A stretch of 64,000 nt of DNA, taken from the NCBI GenBank assembly GCA_050331715.1, contig JBHJGO010000037.1, positions 1 to 64,000 of the forward strand, written 5' to 3'. Made by a program: the position numbers and the translations under genes. Origin of the DNA: JBHJGO01 sp050331715 (GTDB taxonomy: Bacteria > Cyanobacteriota > Cyanobacteriia > Cyanobacteriales > Microcoleaceae). Shown here in pieces: positions 28,134-37,813 of the stretch. A model generated the notes under the pieces. The model was not told the origin of the DNA. It saw only the letters and a list, made by a program, of their open reading frames with translations, and searched no databases. The number at the start of each line of letters is the position of its first letter. Positions within the stretch are counted from its first letter, which is position 1.

Positions 28134-29660
28134 TTGCATTTGATTCCCCCTGAGTTGCAGAAAAATATTCGCTGTTTGATTGTGGGCGACAGACCCAGCC
28201 TTTATAGTACTGAACTGCACAAATTAGTCGATAATTTGCCATCAAATCTCCGAGAAAAGGTGAATATTGTTCCAGAAACGCCAGAAGCTCCCAAATATTA
28301 CCAAGCGGCAGATATCTTCATTTGTACTTCCCGAATCGAGAGTTATCCACGGGTAATTCTAGAAGCCATGGCCTACGAATTGCCGATGATTACCACCCCA
28401 GTATTCGGCATCGTGGAGCAGGTCAGACCTAACGTGAATGGATTGTTCTACACTCCTGATAAACCAGAAGAGTTGGCGCAGTGTTTGGTGCAGTTATTAA
28501 ATAGTCCAGAAAAACGCCGAAGATTTGCTCGGAACGCCAAATTTGTTCTGGAATCTCTGAACACTTTTGAAGAAATGGTACAGGACTACGATCAAATTTT
28601 TCAGGAAGCCTACTTTATTAACCCCAATCCTGTGGTTGATGAGTTGGTGCTAGAACGACTGCCAATGCCACCCAGCCCAACAGTTGAGCCAGAAACTCAA
28701 TCTAAAGTTGTTCAATCTGAAGATTCTGCTCAACTAGAGTCGGAAAATGGTGTCAAGTCAGAACAAACTTCAAAACAGTCCCAGGCTCAGATTTATTGGG
28801 AAAAAAATCCGACGATAGCGACTGAGAGTGAGTGGCTAGCAAATCCTATCATTATGGATACCCTGAATCAGCGAATGTCAGGCAGTGAATCGACTCAATA
28901 CTGGCTAAATTGGCTGGTTGAAAAATACTTTGCTGGAAAAACCTTTGACCAGTTGATTTCCCTCGGATGCGGGATTGGTAACCATGAAATCGTCATGGCC
29001 AAGTCTGGATTTGCTCGACAGATTGATGCCTTTGACTTTTCCCAGGCTTCAATTGATATTGCTCAGGCCAATGCTGAAGAGCTAGGGTTAAAGATCAATT
29101 TTTATCAGGATGACTTTAATCAGTTTGAGTTGACCAGCGGCAAGAAATATGATGTTGCTTTTTGTTCTGGTTCATTGCACCACGTTAAGGAGTTGGAACG
29201 GTTTCTAGAGATCGTTCATCGGTCTTTAAATCCCGACGGTTACTTTATCATCAATGAATACGTAGGCGCTAACTACTGCATTTATGATAAAAAACATGTA
29301 GAGCTGATTGAGCGGTTGTATCAATGTTTCGATCCGAGTCTAACTTCTAGGAAGCACAAGCAATTTGTTAACCCCACAATTCATCAGGTTTATGCGACAG
29401 ACCCGTCAGAGGCCGTTCGCTCAGAATTGATTTTGCCCTTCATTGAATACTTCTTCGAGATTGAACTCTATCGACCCGTTGGAGGTGGAATTCTACACCC
29501 TCTCTACCCCCTATTGAATCACCGTAAATTCTTGCCCGGTTCACCGGAAGGAGAAACAATTGTTCGATTGCTGTTAGAGTTTGAAGAGATACTAATGGAA
29601 ATTCCCGGCGGTCGAGCCTCAGATTTTTGCCTATGTATTATGCGGCCTAAGAAGTTTTAA
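28134..29660 (+). CDS. Giant glycan synthase, C-terminal part: end of GT4 plus methyltransferase
   Basis: 508 residues in the same frame as the preceding ORF, which stops at TAG 28122-28124 between KGQHD and VRALHL. The first 160 residues complete the GT4 (GT-B) fold, including the donor-binding EX7E-type helix ESYPRVILEAMAYELPMI. After a Pro/Glu/Ser-rich linker comes a class I methyltransferase (about 235-500) with motif I LISLGCGIGNHE and AFCSGSLHHV. The TTG at 28134 is a poor start and the GT4 fold is broken at this point, so this is best read as the continuation of one polypeptide rather than a separate gene. Confidence 0.7.
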   Translation: MHLIPPELQKNIRCLIVGDRPSLYSTELHKLVDNLPSNLREKVNIVPETPEAPKYYQAADIFICTSRIESYPRVILEAMAYELPMITTPVFGIVEQVRPNVNGLFYTPDKPEELAQCLVQLLNSPEKRRRFARNAKFVLESLNTFEEMVQDYDQIFQEAYFINPNPVVDELVLERLPMPPSPTVEPETQSKVVQSEDSAQLESENGVKSEQTSKQSQAQIYWEKNPTIATESEWLANPIIMDTLNQRMSGSESTQYWLNWLVEKYFAGKTFDQLISLGCGIGNHEIVMAKSGFARQIDAFDFSQASIDIAQANAEELGLKINFYQDDFNQFELTSGKKYDVAFCSGSLHHVKELERFLEIVHRSLNPDGYFIINEYVGANYCIYDKKHVELIERLYQCFDPSLTSRKHKQFVNPTIHQVYATDPSEAVRSELILPFIEYFFEIELYRPVGGGILHPLYPLLNHRKFLPGSPEGETIVRLLLEFEEILMEIPGGRASDFCLCIMRPKKF

Positions 29661-29683
29661 CCCTTTTCAGGAACTAATAGAAC

Positions 29684-29718
29684 AACCCAACACCGAGAAT
29701 TTCTACCAGTGTTGGGTT
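29684..29718. terminator. Bidirectional hairpin between the glycan synthase and guaA
   Basis: AACCCAACAC (29684-29693) pairs perfectly with GTGTTGGGTT (29709-29718), with a 15-nt loop. It sits in the 84-bp gap between two convergent genes and can serve both strands. The T-tracts are short, so efficiency is uncertain. Confidence 0.65.
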
Positions 29719-29744
29719 TCACAATTTCGAGCTAACTTATAAGA

Positions 29745-31364
29745 CTATTCCCACTCGATAGTTCCAGGCGGCTTTGAAGTGATATCGTAGACGACTCGAT
29801 TCACTCCGTCTACTTCATTCACGATTCGATTGGAAATCAATTCCAACAGATCATAGGGAACCCGCGACCAATCCGCTGTCATGCCATCCTCGCTAGAAAC
29901 AAATCTCAGCACGATTGGATAGGCATAGGTGCTCTGATCGCCCATCACGCCGACGCTGCGAACCGGAAGTAATACCGCAAAGGCTTGCCAAAGCTCAGAG
30001 TAAATTCCCCAGTTGCTAATTTCCTCCCGGACAATGTAGTCTGCGTTGCGCAAGATCTTCAGGCGTTCAGGGGTGACTTCTCCTAGAATCCGAATCGCCA
30101 GACCAGGGCCAGGGAAAGGATGCCGTCCAATAATTTCCTGCGGCAACCCGATGGAACGTCCAACCTTCCGCACCTCGTCCTTGAATAGTTTTCTCAGCGG
30201 TTCAATCAGTTTAAATCGCAAGTCTTTGTGTAACCCTCCGACATTGTGATGGCTCTTGATTTTGACTGCAACTCGCTCTCCCGTTTGGGGATCAACGTTA
30301 GTATCTGCGGACTCGATTACATCGGGATACAAAGTACCCTGGGCTAGATAATCGAAGGGGCCGAGTCGAGCAGACTCTTCCTCAAACACCCGAATAAATT
30401 CATGGCCAATCAATTTCCGCTTCTGTTCGGGGTCAGTCACCCCATCTAGCTTAGCCAGGAATCGATCACGAGCATTGACATACTCAACCGGGATATGAAA
30501 CCGCTTCTCAAATAGCTTAACCAGGTTCTCCGGTTCCCGTTTTCGCATAAATCCCTGGTCAATAAACACACAGGTGAGATTGTCACCAATGGCCCGATGC
30601 ATCAAAAATGCTAGCGTTGAGGAATCCACGCCACCGGATAGGGCCAGTAGCACCCGTTTATCGCCAACCTTAGCCCGAATCTCTCGAATGGATTCTTCTA
30701 CAAAAGCATCTGTTGTCCAAGTGGGTTCGCAGTTGCAAATGTTGTAGACGAAATTGCGAATCAGGGCCATGCCCCCGGTTGAATGCACGACCTCAGGGTG
30801 GAACTGAACGCCATAGAGCTGACGCTCGTGATTTGCAACAACCGCACAAGGTGTGTTGTCAGTGTGGGCCAAGACCTCAAATCCATCGGGTAGGTTGGTA
30901 CAGGAGTCAGCATGACTCATCCACATGGTTGAGCCATTCTCTACATTATTCAACAAGTCCATAGGACTATCGATTTGCAGAGCCGCCTTCCCATATTCGG
31001 CTCTCTCAGCCCGTTCAACGCAGCCGCCGAGCTGTTGTACCATCAGTTGCATGCCATAGCAAACCCCTAGAACAGGGATTCCAAGCTGCCAAATTTCAGT
31101 GCTACATTGGGGAGCCCTTTGGTCATAGACTGAGTTGGGGCCTCCGGATAGGATAATGCCCTTGGGATTCAGGGCAACTAATTGTTCATAACTAGTACGG
31201 TAGGAAATCACTTCTGAGTAGACTTCGGTTTCTCGAATTCGTCGAGCAATCAATTCAGAATATTGAGATCCAAAGTCAAGAATCGCAATCATGGGGCGAT
31301 TCACTTCTCCTGTGATTGAGGAGATTTGAGGAACTTGAGCTAGTGTGTCAGTTTGAGAAGACAT
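29745..31364 (-). CDS. guaA: GMP synthase (glutamine-hydrolysing)
   Basis: Converts XMP to GMP with ATP and glutamine, in the cytosol. 539 residues, standard two-part enzyme. The class I glutamine amidotransferase domain (about 20-215) has the catalytic Cys in GVCYGMQLM and His/Glu in FHPEVVHS. The ATP-pyrophosphatase domain has the P-loop LSGGVDSSTL, and the C-terminal dimerisation domain ends KPPGTIEWE, as in the family. Convergent with the glycan operon and preceded by about 190 bp of free sequence. Confidence 0.98.
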   Translation of the reverse strand: MSSQTDTLAQVPQISSITGEVNRPMIAILDFGSQYSELIARRIRETEVYSEVISYRTSYEQLVALNPKGIILSGGPNSVYDQRAPQCSTEIWQLGIPVLGVCYGMQLMVQQLGGCVERAERAEYGKAALQIDSPMDLLNNVENGSTMWMSHADSCTNLPDGFEVLAHTDNTPCAVVANHERQLYGVQFHPEVVHSTGGMALIRNFVYNICNCEPTWTTDAFVEESIREIRAKVGDKRVLLALSGGVDSSTLAFLMHRAIGDNLTCVFIDQGFMRKREPENLVKLFEKRFHIPVEYVNARDRFLAKLDGVTDPEQKRKLIGHEFIRVFEEESARLGPFDYLAQGTLYPDVIESADTNVDPQTGERVAVKIKSHHNVGGLHKDLRFKLIEPLRKLFKDEVRKVGRSIGLPQEIIGRHPFPGPGLAIRILGEVTPERLKILRNADYIVREEISNWGIYSELWQAFAVLLPVRSVGVMGDQSTYAYPIVLRFVSSEDGMTADWSRVPYDLLELISNRIVNEVDGVNRVVYDITSKPPGTIEWE

Positions 31365-31556
31365 ATTTGCTTAGCAATCGTCAAGTTGGTAGATGAATTA
31401 AACCTTCGTCCGGTCTGAACCTCAAGCCGGACACGGGAGCGTTGATCTGAGTGGTGAAAACTACAGATTCCCCATCAAAAGTTCGATCAATAAGGAACCT
31501 CGTTCTATGCGTGTTCGGAACCTGAGTTACCGAACTTACGACCTGAATTCTCGTAC

Positions 31557-32801
31557 TTAGAAAAGATTATTTAGCCTAGAATAGCAAACTTTCGACAGGA
31601 GTGCTGTAGCATTCTCACTACAAATGATTATCTGTCGATCTCGATTAAACAAGATTGATCCCACAGTGACAGAGCGCTGCGTTTGATTCCAAATATAGGT
31701 GGTTGAACGTTGGTCAATTGCACTGGCGATCGCACCATACACTGGCGTTATCCAGTCTTGGTTTAATTGGTACAGGTATTGTAAAGCAGCTTCCGTAGTG
31801 GGGCAACTAAAAACAGCTTGCAAATCCGTGGTTGACATTCCCAGGTTGGCGCAATGAGCGGTAAGTATTTCTAACCGTCCATCGGCTAAGTGATGATGGG
31901 TATGAAAAATTCCACCTGCAAGTTTGATTAATTTACCATGGTAGCCCAGGAGAAGAATTGCCTGGCTCCCAGCTAGTCCCGCTGTCACTAACATCGGCCC
32001 AATCCAGTTTGCGGTTTTCAATGTTTGTGCGGTAGAAATCCCTAATTTTTGGGCAAGATCCTAACCATTTTCACCAATACAAAAGACGAGGCAATCAAAC
32101 TCTTGGGCCTTGGTTTCCAGGTCTGCTTGATAATTTTGCAACTGTTCTGGCGCGCTTAAAGGCTGTGCAATTCCACTGGTTCCTAACAGCTATAATCCCT
32201 CTACAATTCCAAACGCCGCATTGGATGTGCGCTGAGCTAGTTTGCGACCTTGGGGCAAAATGATAGTAATTTCAACCCTGTCCTCTGGGGTCAATAGGGG
32301 CTGAATATTTGCCTGAAACAGTTGTTGAGCATACTGATAAATTGCAGCCTGTCCAGTTTCCTGGTTGTATCCCAAACCTTCGCCCCCAAGAAGAATAATT
32401 TGGGAGGACTGATTGGTTAAAAAACGCTCGGAGTTACCCTCGCTTGAAATCAGGTTTGAGACCTGCGGGCCTTGTTCCCTTGGCATCAGATGTACTCTGG
32501 CCCAAATCGGTGTATGGCGGGTTAAATCAAGATTATCCCCTGGGTCAGAGCGGGTAATTGCCAGGGCAACCTCAGATTGAAGTTGGGCAACTTGTTCTAT
32601 TGGAATCTCGACGTTTTTTTCCGGTCGAACTAGATTAATTGTGACGGAGTCAATTGACGGGTTTCGGGTCAATGTTTGTTGAGTTGATGGGCCTATCTGA
32701 GCCCTGTTCTGAAGATATTGCAGGGCGGCAACTGCTGCTGCACAGGCAAAAACAGGGAGCGTATAACCAGCGCGGGGAGAAGAAGATGACATACTTAACA
32801 A
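31557..32801 (-). pseudogene. cbiD: cbiD (cobalt-precorrin-5B C1-methyltransferase) with two in-frame TAG stops
   Basis: The whole frame of about 415 codons matches CbiD of anaerobic-type cobalamin synthesis: start RAGYTLPVFACAAAVAALQYL, middle QRTSNAAFGIVEGL, end part HGKLIKLAGGIFHTHHHLADGRLE. TAG at 32190-32192 lies between VEGL and LLGTSGIAQPLSAPEQ, and TAG at 32061-32063 lies between IGENG and DLAQKLG. No frameshift is needed to join the three segments. By comparison with the family pattern the lost residues are probably Ser or Leu, each one base away from TAG. Unless the stops are read through, no full CbiD is made. A GTTCGG/CCGAAC inverted repeat (31513-31535) follows the gene. Confidence 0.85.
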
Positions 32802-32929
32802 TATTAGATCTGAGTTGCCCGAATCTGAAGTATATTCTGAGGTATCTTTCTGAATAAAAAGTTGATCTTTTTACTCTGTGGGATTTTTTAGATCTTTAAC
32901 CTCTTATTAATAGTCGTGGAGGCTCTACC

Positions 32930-33715
32930 GTGCCAGATTCAATCAAGGATAAAATTAACGACAATTTACAGAAAGCCAAGGCTGAAGGGCAGGTTCAACT
33001 GGATCGAATTCAAGAAATTGTTCGAGACGCCGTCTCTCAGGCCGTTACAGAATTCAAGGCCAGCCCCTTTGAGGTGCGTCCAGTTGTACGTGACACCGTT
33101 GCAGCTATTTCAGAAAATTTCAGCGAAAAGAGCGAAGAATTCAAGGCTCAAGTGACCGCTTCAGTCAAAGGCGTAGTGGAGGGTATCAGCTCTGCAAAGC
33201 GTCAGGCCATCACCGAAACCCGCTCTGAAATCAAGCGTTTAGAAGATGAGGCAGAGGTACAGGAGCAAGCCCTCCAGGAAGAAGTGGATGCAGTGCTTGA
33301 GGATGTTGCCGAAACCGGCGAAGAAAAGTCGGAGCAATTTAAAGCGGCGGTTGAGTCTGCTGTGAATGCTCTGCGGGAAAGCGAAGAGGTGGCCCTCTTG
33401 CAAAAGCGCTACGCTCAGCTCAAAGCTCAACTGGCGATTACACGGGCTGACTTGGCAACTCGATATGGTGATCAATACGATCAGGTTAAAACCTATGTTG
33501 AGGAAGCCAAAACCTGGTATGAACAAACGAAGGAAAAATCTAAGGATTTAGCTGAAACAACCCTAGATCAAAAACAGCAAGTTTTTGAAACAAAACTGGG
33601 AGAAGTGGGAACGGCGATCTCCAAAAAAGAAGCCCGGATCAAACAGCGCTTAAAGGAGCTGTGGAATTCTTTGTCAGATACATTAGATTCTTCAGACGAA
33701 AAAAATCAGCCTTAG
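32930..33715 (+). CDS. Alpha-helical coiled-coil protein, function unknown
   Basis: 261 residues with a GTG start after GGAGG. Almost entirely charged amphipathic helix, with no Cys and no membrane segment. Glu/Lys/Ala/Gln-rich stretches (SEKSEEFKAQV, EEKSEQFKAAVESAVNAL) repeat loosely, like the apolipoprotein/LEA type of helix. It could coat a membrane or act as a stress-protectant or filament protein. No family recognised. It is followed by a strong stem-loop (33729-33763). Confidence 0.65.
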   Translation: MPDSIKDKINDNLQKAKAEGQVQLDRIQEIVRDAVSQAVTEFKASPFEVRPVVRDTVAAISENFSEKSEEFKAQVTASVKGVVEGISSAKRQAITETRSEIKRLEDEAEVQEQALQEEVDAVLEDVAETGEEKSEQFKAAVESAVNALRESEEVALLQKRYAQLKAQLAITRADLATRYGDQYDQVKTYVEEAKTWYEQTKEKSKDLAETTLDQKQQVFETKLGEVGTAISKKEARIKQRLKELWNSLSDTLDSSDEKNQP

Positions 33716-33728
33716 TTCCAGTTGATAT

Positions 33729-33763
33729 TTGAATGTTGGACAACTCTACTGTTCAGCATTCAA
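33729..33763 (+). terminator. Strong stem-loop after the coiled-coil gene
   Basis: TTGAATGTTGGACA pairs along 14 positions (with G-T pairs) with TGTTCAGCATTCAA around a 7-nt loop, 14 bp after the stop at 33715. It lacks a clear T-tract. The hairpin covers the TTG that opens the following frame, which argues that the CAP gene really starts later (33861). Confidence 0.5.
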
Positions 33764-33860
33764 GCTAGTACTTAAATCAACAATTAAATCAACAAATCAT
33801 CCGGATGACCAAAGCGTAAAACCGAACAACCTTGGAGTAAATTTACTTGCAAGGTTCTGT

Positions 33861-34475
33861 ATGGGTTTTAGTTCACTTTTAACGATTGGTCTAGGAATTC
33901 TGCTCACCTCTGGCTCACTTTTAGAAGCACTTCAACCAAAGTCTCAAGTTGTTCAGAGTAGAAACTATCAACGATTCAATTGTTATGGTCGGCAGGTTTT
34001 AAGGGCTAGTATTTGCCCCGGTGACGGTATTGCATCGGAGGAGCAACGGCTCTACAATCTACTCAATCAGTATCGCGCTCAGTATGGTTTGCCGCCGGTT
34101 CCCCTCTCTCCATCCTTAAGCATTGTTGCTAATCGCCACGTTCTGGATATTGATCAAAATATTGGACGCTTAACCCATAGTTGGAGCAATTGTCGTTACA
34201 ATGCGGCGGATCAATCTACCTATCCCTGTATCTGGAAAGCACCTCAACGTTTGGGAACCGCCTACCGGGGCAATGGATACGAAAATGCTTACAGTATTTC
34301 TACCCGAGCAACGGCTGTCTCTGCATTGCGAGCCTGGAAACGCAGTCAGTCCCATAATGCAGTGATGCTCAACAAAGGAGTCTGGAAAAGCCGCAACTGG
34401 CAAGCAGTAGGTGTAGGAATTCACGGCAAATACGCTGTGCTCTGGTTTGGTGAAGAAGCAGATCCGGTTCGGTAA
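33861..34475 (+). CDS. CAP (SCP/PR-1) domain exported protein
   Basis: 204 residues from the ATG at 33861, giving a proper signal peptide (MGFSSLLTIGLGILLTSG). The CAP domain (about 65-200) shows LLNQYRAQYGLPPVPLSPSL, the His of NRHVLD, the HSW motif, and the second His of QSHNAVML. Bacterial CAP proteins are secreted or periplasmic and often bind cell wall or lipid; enzymatic activity is unproven. The frame is open upstream to 33729, but that region is a stem-loop. Confidence 0.82.
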   Translation: MGFSSLLTIGLGILLTSGSLLEALQPKSQVVQSRNYQRFNCYGRQVLRASICPGDGIASEEQRLYNLLNQYRAQYGLPPVPLSPSLSIVANRHVLDIDQNIGRLTHSWSNCRYNAADQSTYPCIWKAPQRLGTAYRGNGYENAYSISTRATAVSALRAWKRSQSHNAVMLNKGVWKSRNWQAVGVGIHGKYAVLWFGEEADPVR

Positions 34476-34572
34476 CCAAGGCATAAAGTATTAGCTGATA
34501 TCCTTTGATGACTTTCCCTTGACGCCGTCTAACCTTTGCCAAGGACAGTACACTGGGTACTAACAGTTCACA

Positions 34573-35766
34573 ATGGTAGTTATGGCTCACAGTTCTGCTT
34601 CGCCGTTCTTACTGGATCCTGCTGAGTTTGAAGAAGAAGAGTCCGGCCTGGAATACTTCTACGATCAGCCTGGAACATTGCCAGGAACTCTGGATCTTGA
34701 TCCCGATGCTCCCTATCCTAAGCTGATCCTGATTCATTACTCCAGAGACTCTGCCAAACGGATTGAATTGAACTTTCCTGAGGATTGTTTACCCTATCTA
34801 GAGGATCCTAATTCAGTTTGCTGGCTGGATGTTCAGGGCCTGGGAAATCCAGACACCTGGCAGCGCATGACCCGGGTATTTCAATTTCACCCGATTTCCC
34901 TAGAAGATGTGGTTAATATTCCCCAACGTCCTAAAATCATCAGTTATGACAATCCAGAATACGTGGTGATTGTGGCCCAAATGGTCATGCAGACCCCAAA
35001 TGAAGAAATGCATCGAGAACAGGTGAGTCTAATTATGGGGACAAATTACGTGATTACGGTGCAAGAAGAACCCCGCTATGACTGCATTCAGCCTGTACGC
35101 GATCGCATTCGCCTCAACCACGGCATCATTCGTAAGCATGGAGCCGATTATCTAACCTACGCTATTCTAGATGCGATTATTGACGGTTATTTTCCGGCCC
35201 TGGAAGCCTACAGTGAACACTTAGAAGAACTGGAGGATGAAATCCTATTCAAGCCAAAACCAGGAACCCTAGAGAGAATCTACGATACCAAACGAGAAAT
35301 TCTTTCCCTACGTCGAACTGTTTGGTCTCAACGCGAAGCCCTCTACAACCAGGTACGGGATAAAAACCGTTTAGTGAGTAAAAAGGCGCGGGTCTATCTA
35401 CATGATTGCTACGATCACACTGTGAATCTAGTCGATATGTTGGAAGCCTATCGAGAATTATCATCAGACTTGATCAATATCTATCTCTCTTCCATGGGCA
35501 ATCGCATGAATGAGATTATGAAAGTGCTAACGATTGTCTCGGTTATTTTTATTCCTTTGACCTTCATTGCTGGGTTGTATGGGATGAACTTCGACCCAGA
35601 TACTTCTCCGTTTAATATGCCTGAATTAGATTGGTACTGGGGTTATCCCGTGTGTTTGCTGGCAATGGGAGCCACTGCCGTCAGCTTATTACTCCATTTC
35701 CGGCAGCGGGGATGGTTTGAAGATTTTTCTGGGGTGAAGGCTGCCCAACCCCCGGATCAAAGATAA
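34573..35766 (+). CDS. corA: CorA family magnesium/cobalt transporter
   Basis: 397 residues. The large soluble N-terminal part has WLDVQGLGNPD and a long helix (about 210-300). Two C-terminal membrane helices are separated by the signature YGMNF (about 339-343), and the end is short and basic (HFRQRGWF). The GMN motif is the ion-selectivity element of CorA pentamers in the inner membrane. The ATG at 34573 is chosen; an in-frame ATG three codons on is equivalent. Confidence 0.95.
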   Translation: MVVMAHSSASPFLLDPAEFEEEESGLEYFYDQPGTLPGTLDLDPDAPYPKLILIHYSRDSAKRIELNFPEDCLPYLEDPNSVCWLDVQGLGNPDTWQRMTRVFQFHPISLEDVVNIPQRPKIISYDNPEYVVIVAQMVMQTPNEEMHREQVSLIMGTNYVITVQEEPRYDCIQPVRDRIRLNHGIIRKHGADYLTYAILDAIIDGYFPALEAYSEHLEELEDEILFKPKPGTLERIYDTKREILSLRRTVWSQREALYNQVRDKNRLVSKKARVYLHDCYDHTVNLVDMLEAYRELSSDLINIYLSSMGNRMNEIMKVLTIVSVIFIPLTFIAGLYGMNFDPDTSPFNMPELDWYWGYPVCLLAMGATAVSLLLHFRQRGWFEDFSGVKAAQPPDQR

Positions 35767-35836
35767 ATGATTGAAACCTTACCCAAGGTGCAATAGATGT
35801 GGTATCTGTGTAAAGTGTTTGCTGGCTGAATTCGCG

Positions 35837-37552
35837 ATGTCATCTGTTCCCCAAACTATGCCCAAAACCAAATCTCGTGCCTGGTTACCCCTGGGAGTTG
35901 CTGCTCTATTAGTGAGTGGGGGAATTGGCGCTTATTATGCTTTTGTCTCCCGCAAAACCGCTGAAGGACTACCGATTGGCTCCAATGTTCTGCCGCAGGA
36001 TGTTACAGTTGCCCTCTCTCTCTCAACGGAACCGAGGCAGTGGGAGCAGTTGAAGCAGTACGGTACGTCAGACTCCAAGGCAGCTCTGCAAAAGTTCCTC
36101 GAAGACTGGCGCGATCGCTTCTTGACGGAAAAAGGCTACGACTATGAGAAAGACATTCAGCCCTGGGTTGCAGATAAGGCGATGGTCGCCTGGTTACCCC
36201 ACCAGGCTTTGACCTCTGATCAAGCTCCACAACCAGGCACACCGCTGCCATCTACTAATCAGTCGGCCTTGATCGCTGTCCTACCCATTGCCGATCCAGC
36301 CACCGCCCAGGAAATTTTGACTCAACCCCGATTACTGACAGAGGGAGATGTGGTTGAGCGAACCTATCGCGGCGTCAAGATTATCGAAGCGCAAAATGCA
36401 GAGCAAAATTACTCGAATGCAGCTCTAGGTAGAGACTTCCTGATCGTGACGAATGATGCCAGCGCCATTGATCGGGTAATCGACACCTATCGCGGTGAAC
36501 CGTCCTTAGCAAAGACGCCAGGTTATGCCAGTGCAATTCAGAAAATTGAAGCACCCCGCAGTTTTGCCCAGGCTTACTTGAATGTCGCTACAGCAGCAAG
36601 TCTGGCTGCGTTTACCTCCAGTCAGGCAGTTCCTCCCAACAGCCTGGAAGAACTTCAACAAACTCAGGGCTTTGCTTCGAACGTTTTTCTTGAATCGGAT
36701 GGCCTGCGGTTCAAGGGGATTTCCTGGCTCAAGCCCAACAGTCAAAAAACCTTCAAAGTAGAGAATCGAGCGAAAGAAATACTGCGGCGCATTCCAGATG
36801 GAGCCATGATGGTAGTGACAGGTGGCAATCTCGAACAGCTTTGGCAAGATTACGCCGACGGGGCGCAGGCGAATCCCATTGCTCCGTTTAACCCTGAGGC
36901 CCTATCCAAGAGTGTCAAACAGTTTACCGACCAGGATTTACAGGCAGATTTTCTAGACTGGATGAATGGTGAATTTGCGCTGTCTTTGATTCCGGTCACC
37001 CCAGATAAGCAGACACCCCAGAAGTTTTCGGCTGGATTCGCCCTGATGACTCAGGTGAGCGATCGCAAAGCGGCTGAAGCCTCTTTGAAAAAACTAGATG
37101 AAACCATGCAGGCGCAGAATTTCAAAGTTGGGGAAGCCAAGATCCAGGGAGAATCAGTGATTAAATGGACGTCACCCTATGGGGCATTCAGTGTGATGCG
37201 AGGCTGGCTTGATAATAACGTTCTGTATGTCACTCTCGGAGCGTCTATTGCCTATCAATTTTTGCCGACACCAGAAACAGCAATTTCAACAGACCCCTTG
37301 TTCAAACAAACTGTCCCGGCTGAGCCGAATCCCAATAATGGGAGTTTCTTCCTGAATGTCGACCAGGTCTTTGATCAACAGAATTTATCCCTGCCGAAGC
37401 TCCCTCCGCAGCAGCAGGTTTGGATTGATGCGATTCAGTCGATTGGGGTCACTGCAGCCGTAAGTAATGAGCGGATGACTCGGTACGATGCCTTTGCTAA
37501 AGTGAAAAACTCTAACCCTCAACCTGAAACCCTAGAGGATGAAGAAAATTGA
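35837..37552 (+). CDS. DUF3352 domain-containing membrane protein
   Basis: 571 residues from the ATG at 35837 (MSSVPQTMPKTKS); a frame open upstream to 35771 adds an unlikely Cys-rich segment. One N-terminal membrane segment (WLPLGVAALLVSGGIGAYYAF) anchors a large extracytoplasmic part typical of cyanobacterial DUF3352 proteins (GSNVLPQDVTVALSLSTE, AMMVVTGGNLEQLW, FFLNVDQVF). Function unknown; no catalytic motif recognised. It follows corA by about 70 bp in the same direction. Confidence 0.82.
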   Translation: MSSVPQTMPKTKSRAWLPLGVAALLVSGGIGAYYAFVSRKTAEGLPIGSNVLPQDVTVALSLSTEPRQWEQLKQYGTSDSKAALQKFLEDWRDRFLTEKGYDYEKDIQPWVADKAMVAWLPHQALTSDQAPQPGTPLPSTNQSALIAVLPIADPATAQEILTQPRLLTEGDVVERTYRGVKIIEAQNAEQNYSNAALGRDFLIVTNDASAIDRVIDTYRGEPSLAKTPGYASAIQKIEAPRSFAQAYLNVATAASLAAFTSSQAVPPNSLEELQQTQGFASNVFLESDGLRFKGISWLKPNSQKTFKVENRAKEILRRIPDGAMMVVTGGNLEQLWQDYADGAQANPIAPFNPEALSKSVKQFTDQDLQADFLDWMNGEFALSLIPVTPDKQTPQKFSAGFALMTQVSDRKAAEASLKKLDETMQAQNFKVGEAKIQGESVIKWTSPYGAFSVMRGWLDNNVLYVTLGASIAYQFLPTPETAISTDPLFKQTVPAEPNPNNGSFFLNVDQVFDQQNLSLPKLPPQQQVWIDAIQSIGVTAAVSNERMTRYDAFAKVKNSNPQPETLEDEEN

Positions 37553-37741
37553 TTTTTCAATCCACTGACAAAATCTGAACCAATCCCTGACAAAACCTGA
37601 CTAAAACCGTATATCTTCTGGCGGGAGTTGAGGGGATAGTGGGAGTAAGGGTATTACCCCCCTGCATAACTCCTGATATGCCTCCTAATTACAGAACACA
37701 GGTGTAGGGCAATACCCCCTAGTGCATATACCCCCCAGGGA

Positions 37742-37776
37742 GGTGTTTGACACCACGCCGCAGCAGCAACAATAGA
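37742..37776 (+). promoter_or_regulatory. Possible promoter with overlapping hairpin
   Basis: A consensus -35 TTGACA (37747-37752) lies in a perfect small hairpin GGTGT-TTG-ACACC (37742-37754). About 17 nt on is a weak -10 (CAATAG/AATAGA). It is 60 bp upstream of the small gene at 37814. The 37553-37741 part contains repeats of TGACAAAA.CTGA and C-rich stretches but no gene. Confidence 0.3.
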
Positions 37777-37813
37777 TTGGATATCATTTTTCTACCGACT
37801 CGAACCCAAAGCC

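Noticed and set aside
33729..33860. N-terminal extension of the CAP protein
   Set aside because: It is formed by a stem-loop and would place the signal peptide inside the protein.
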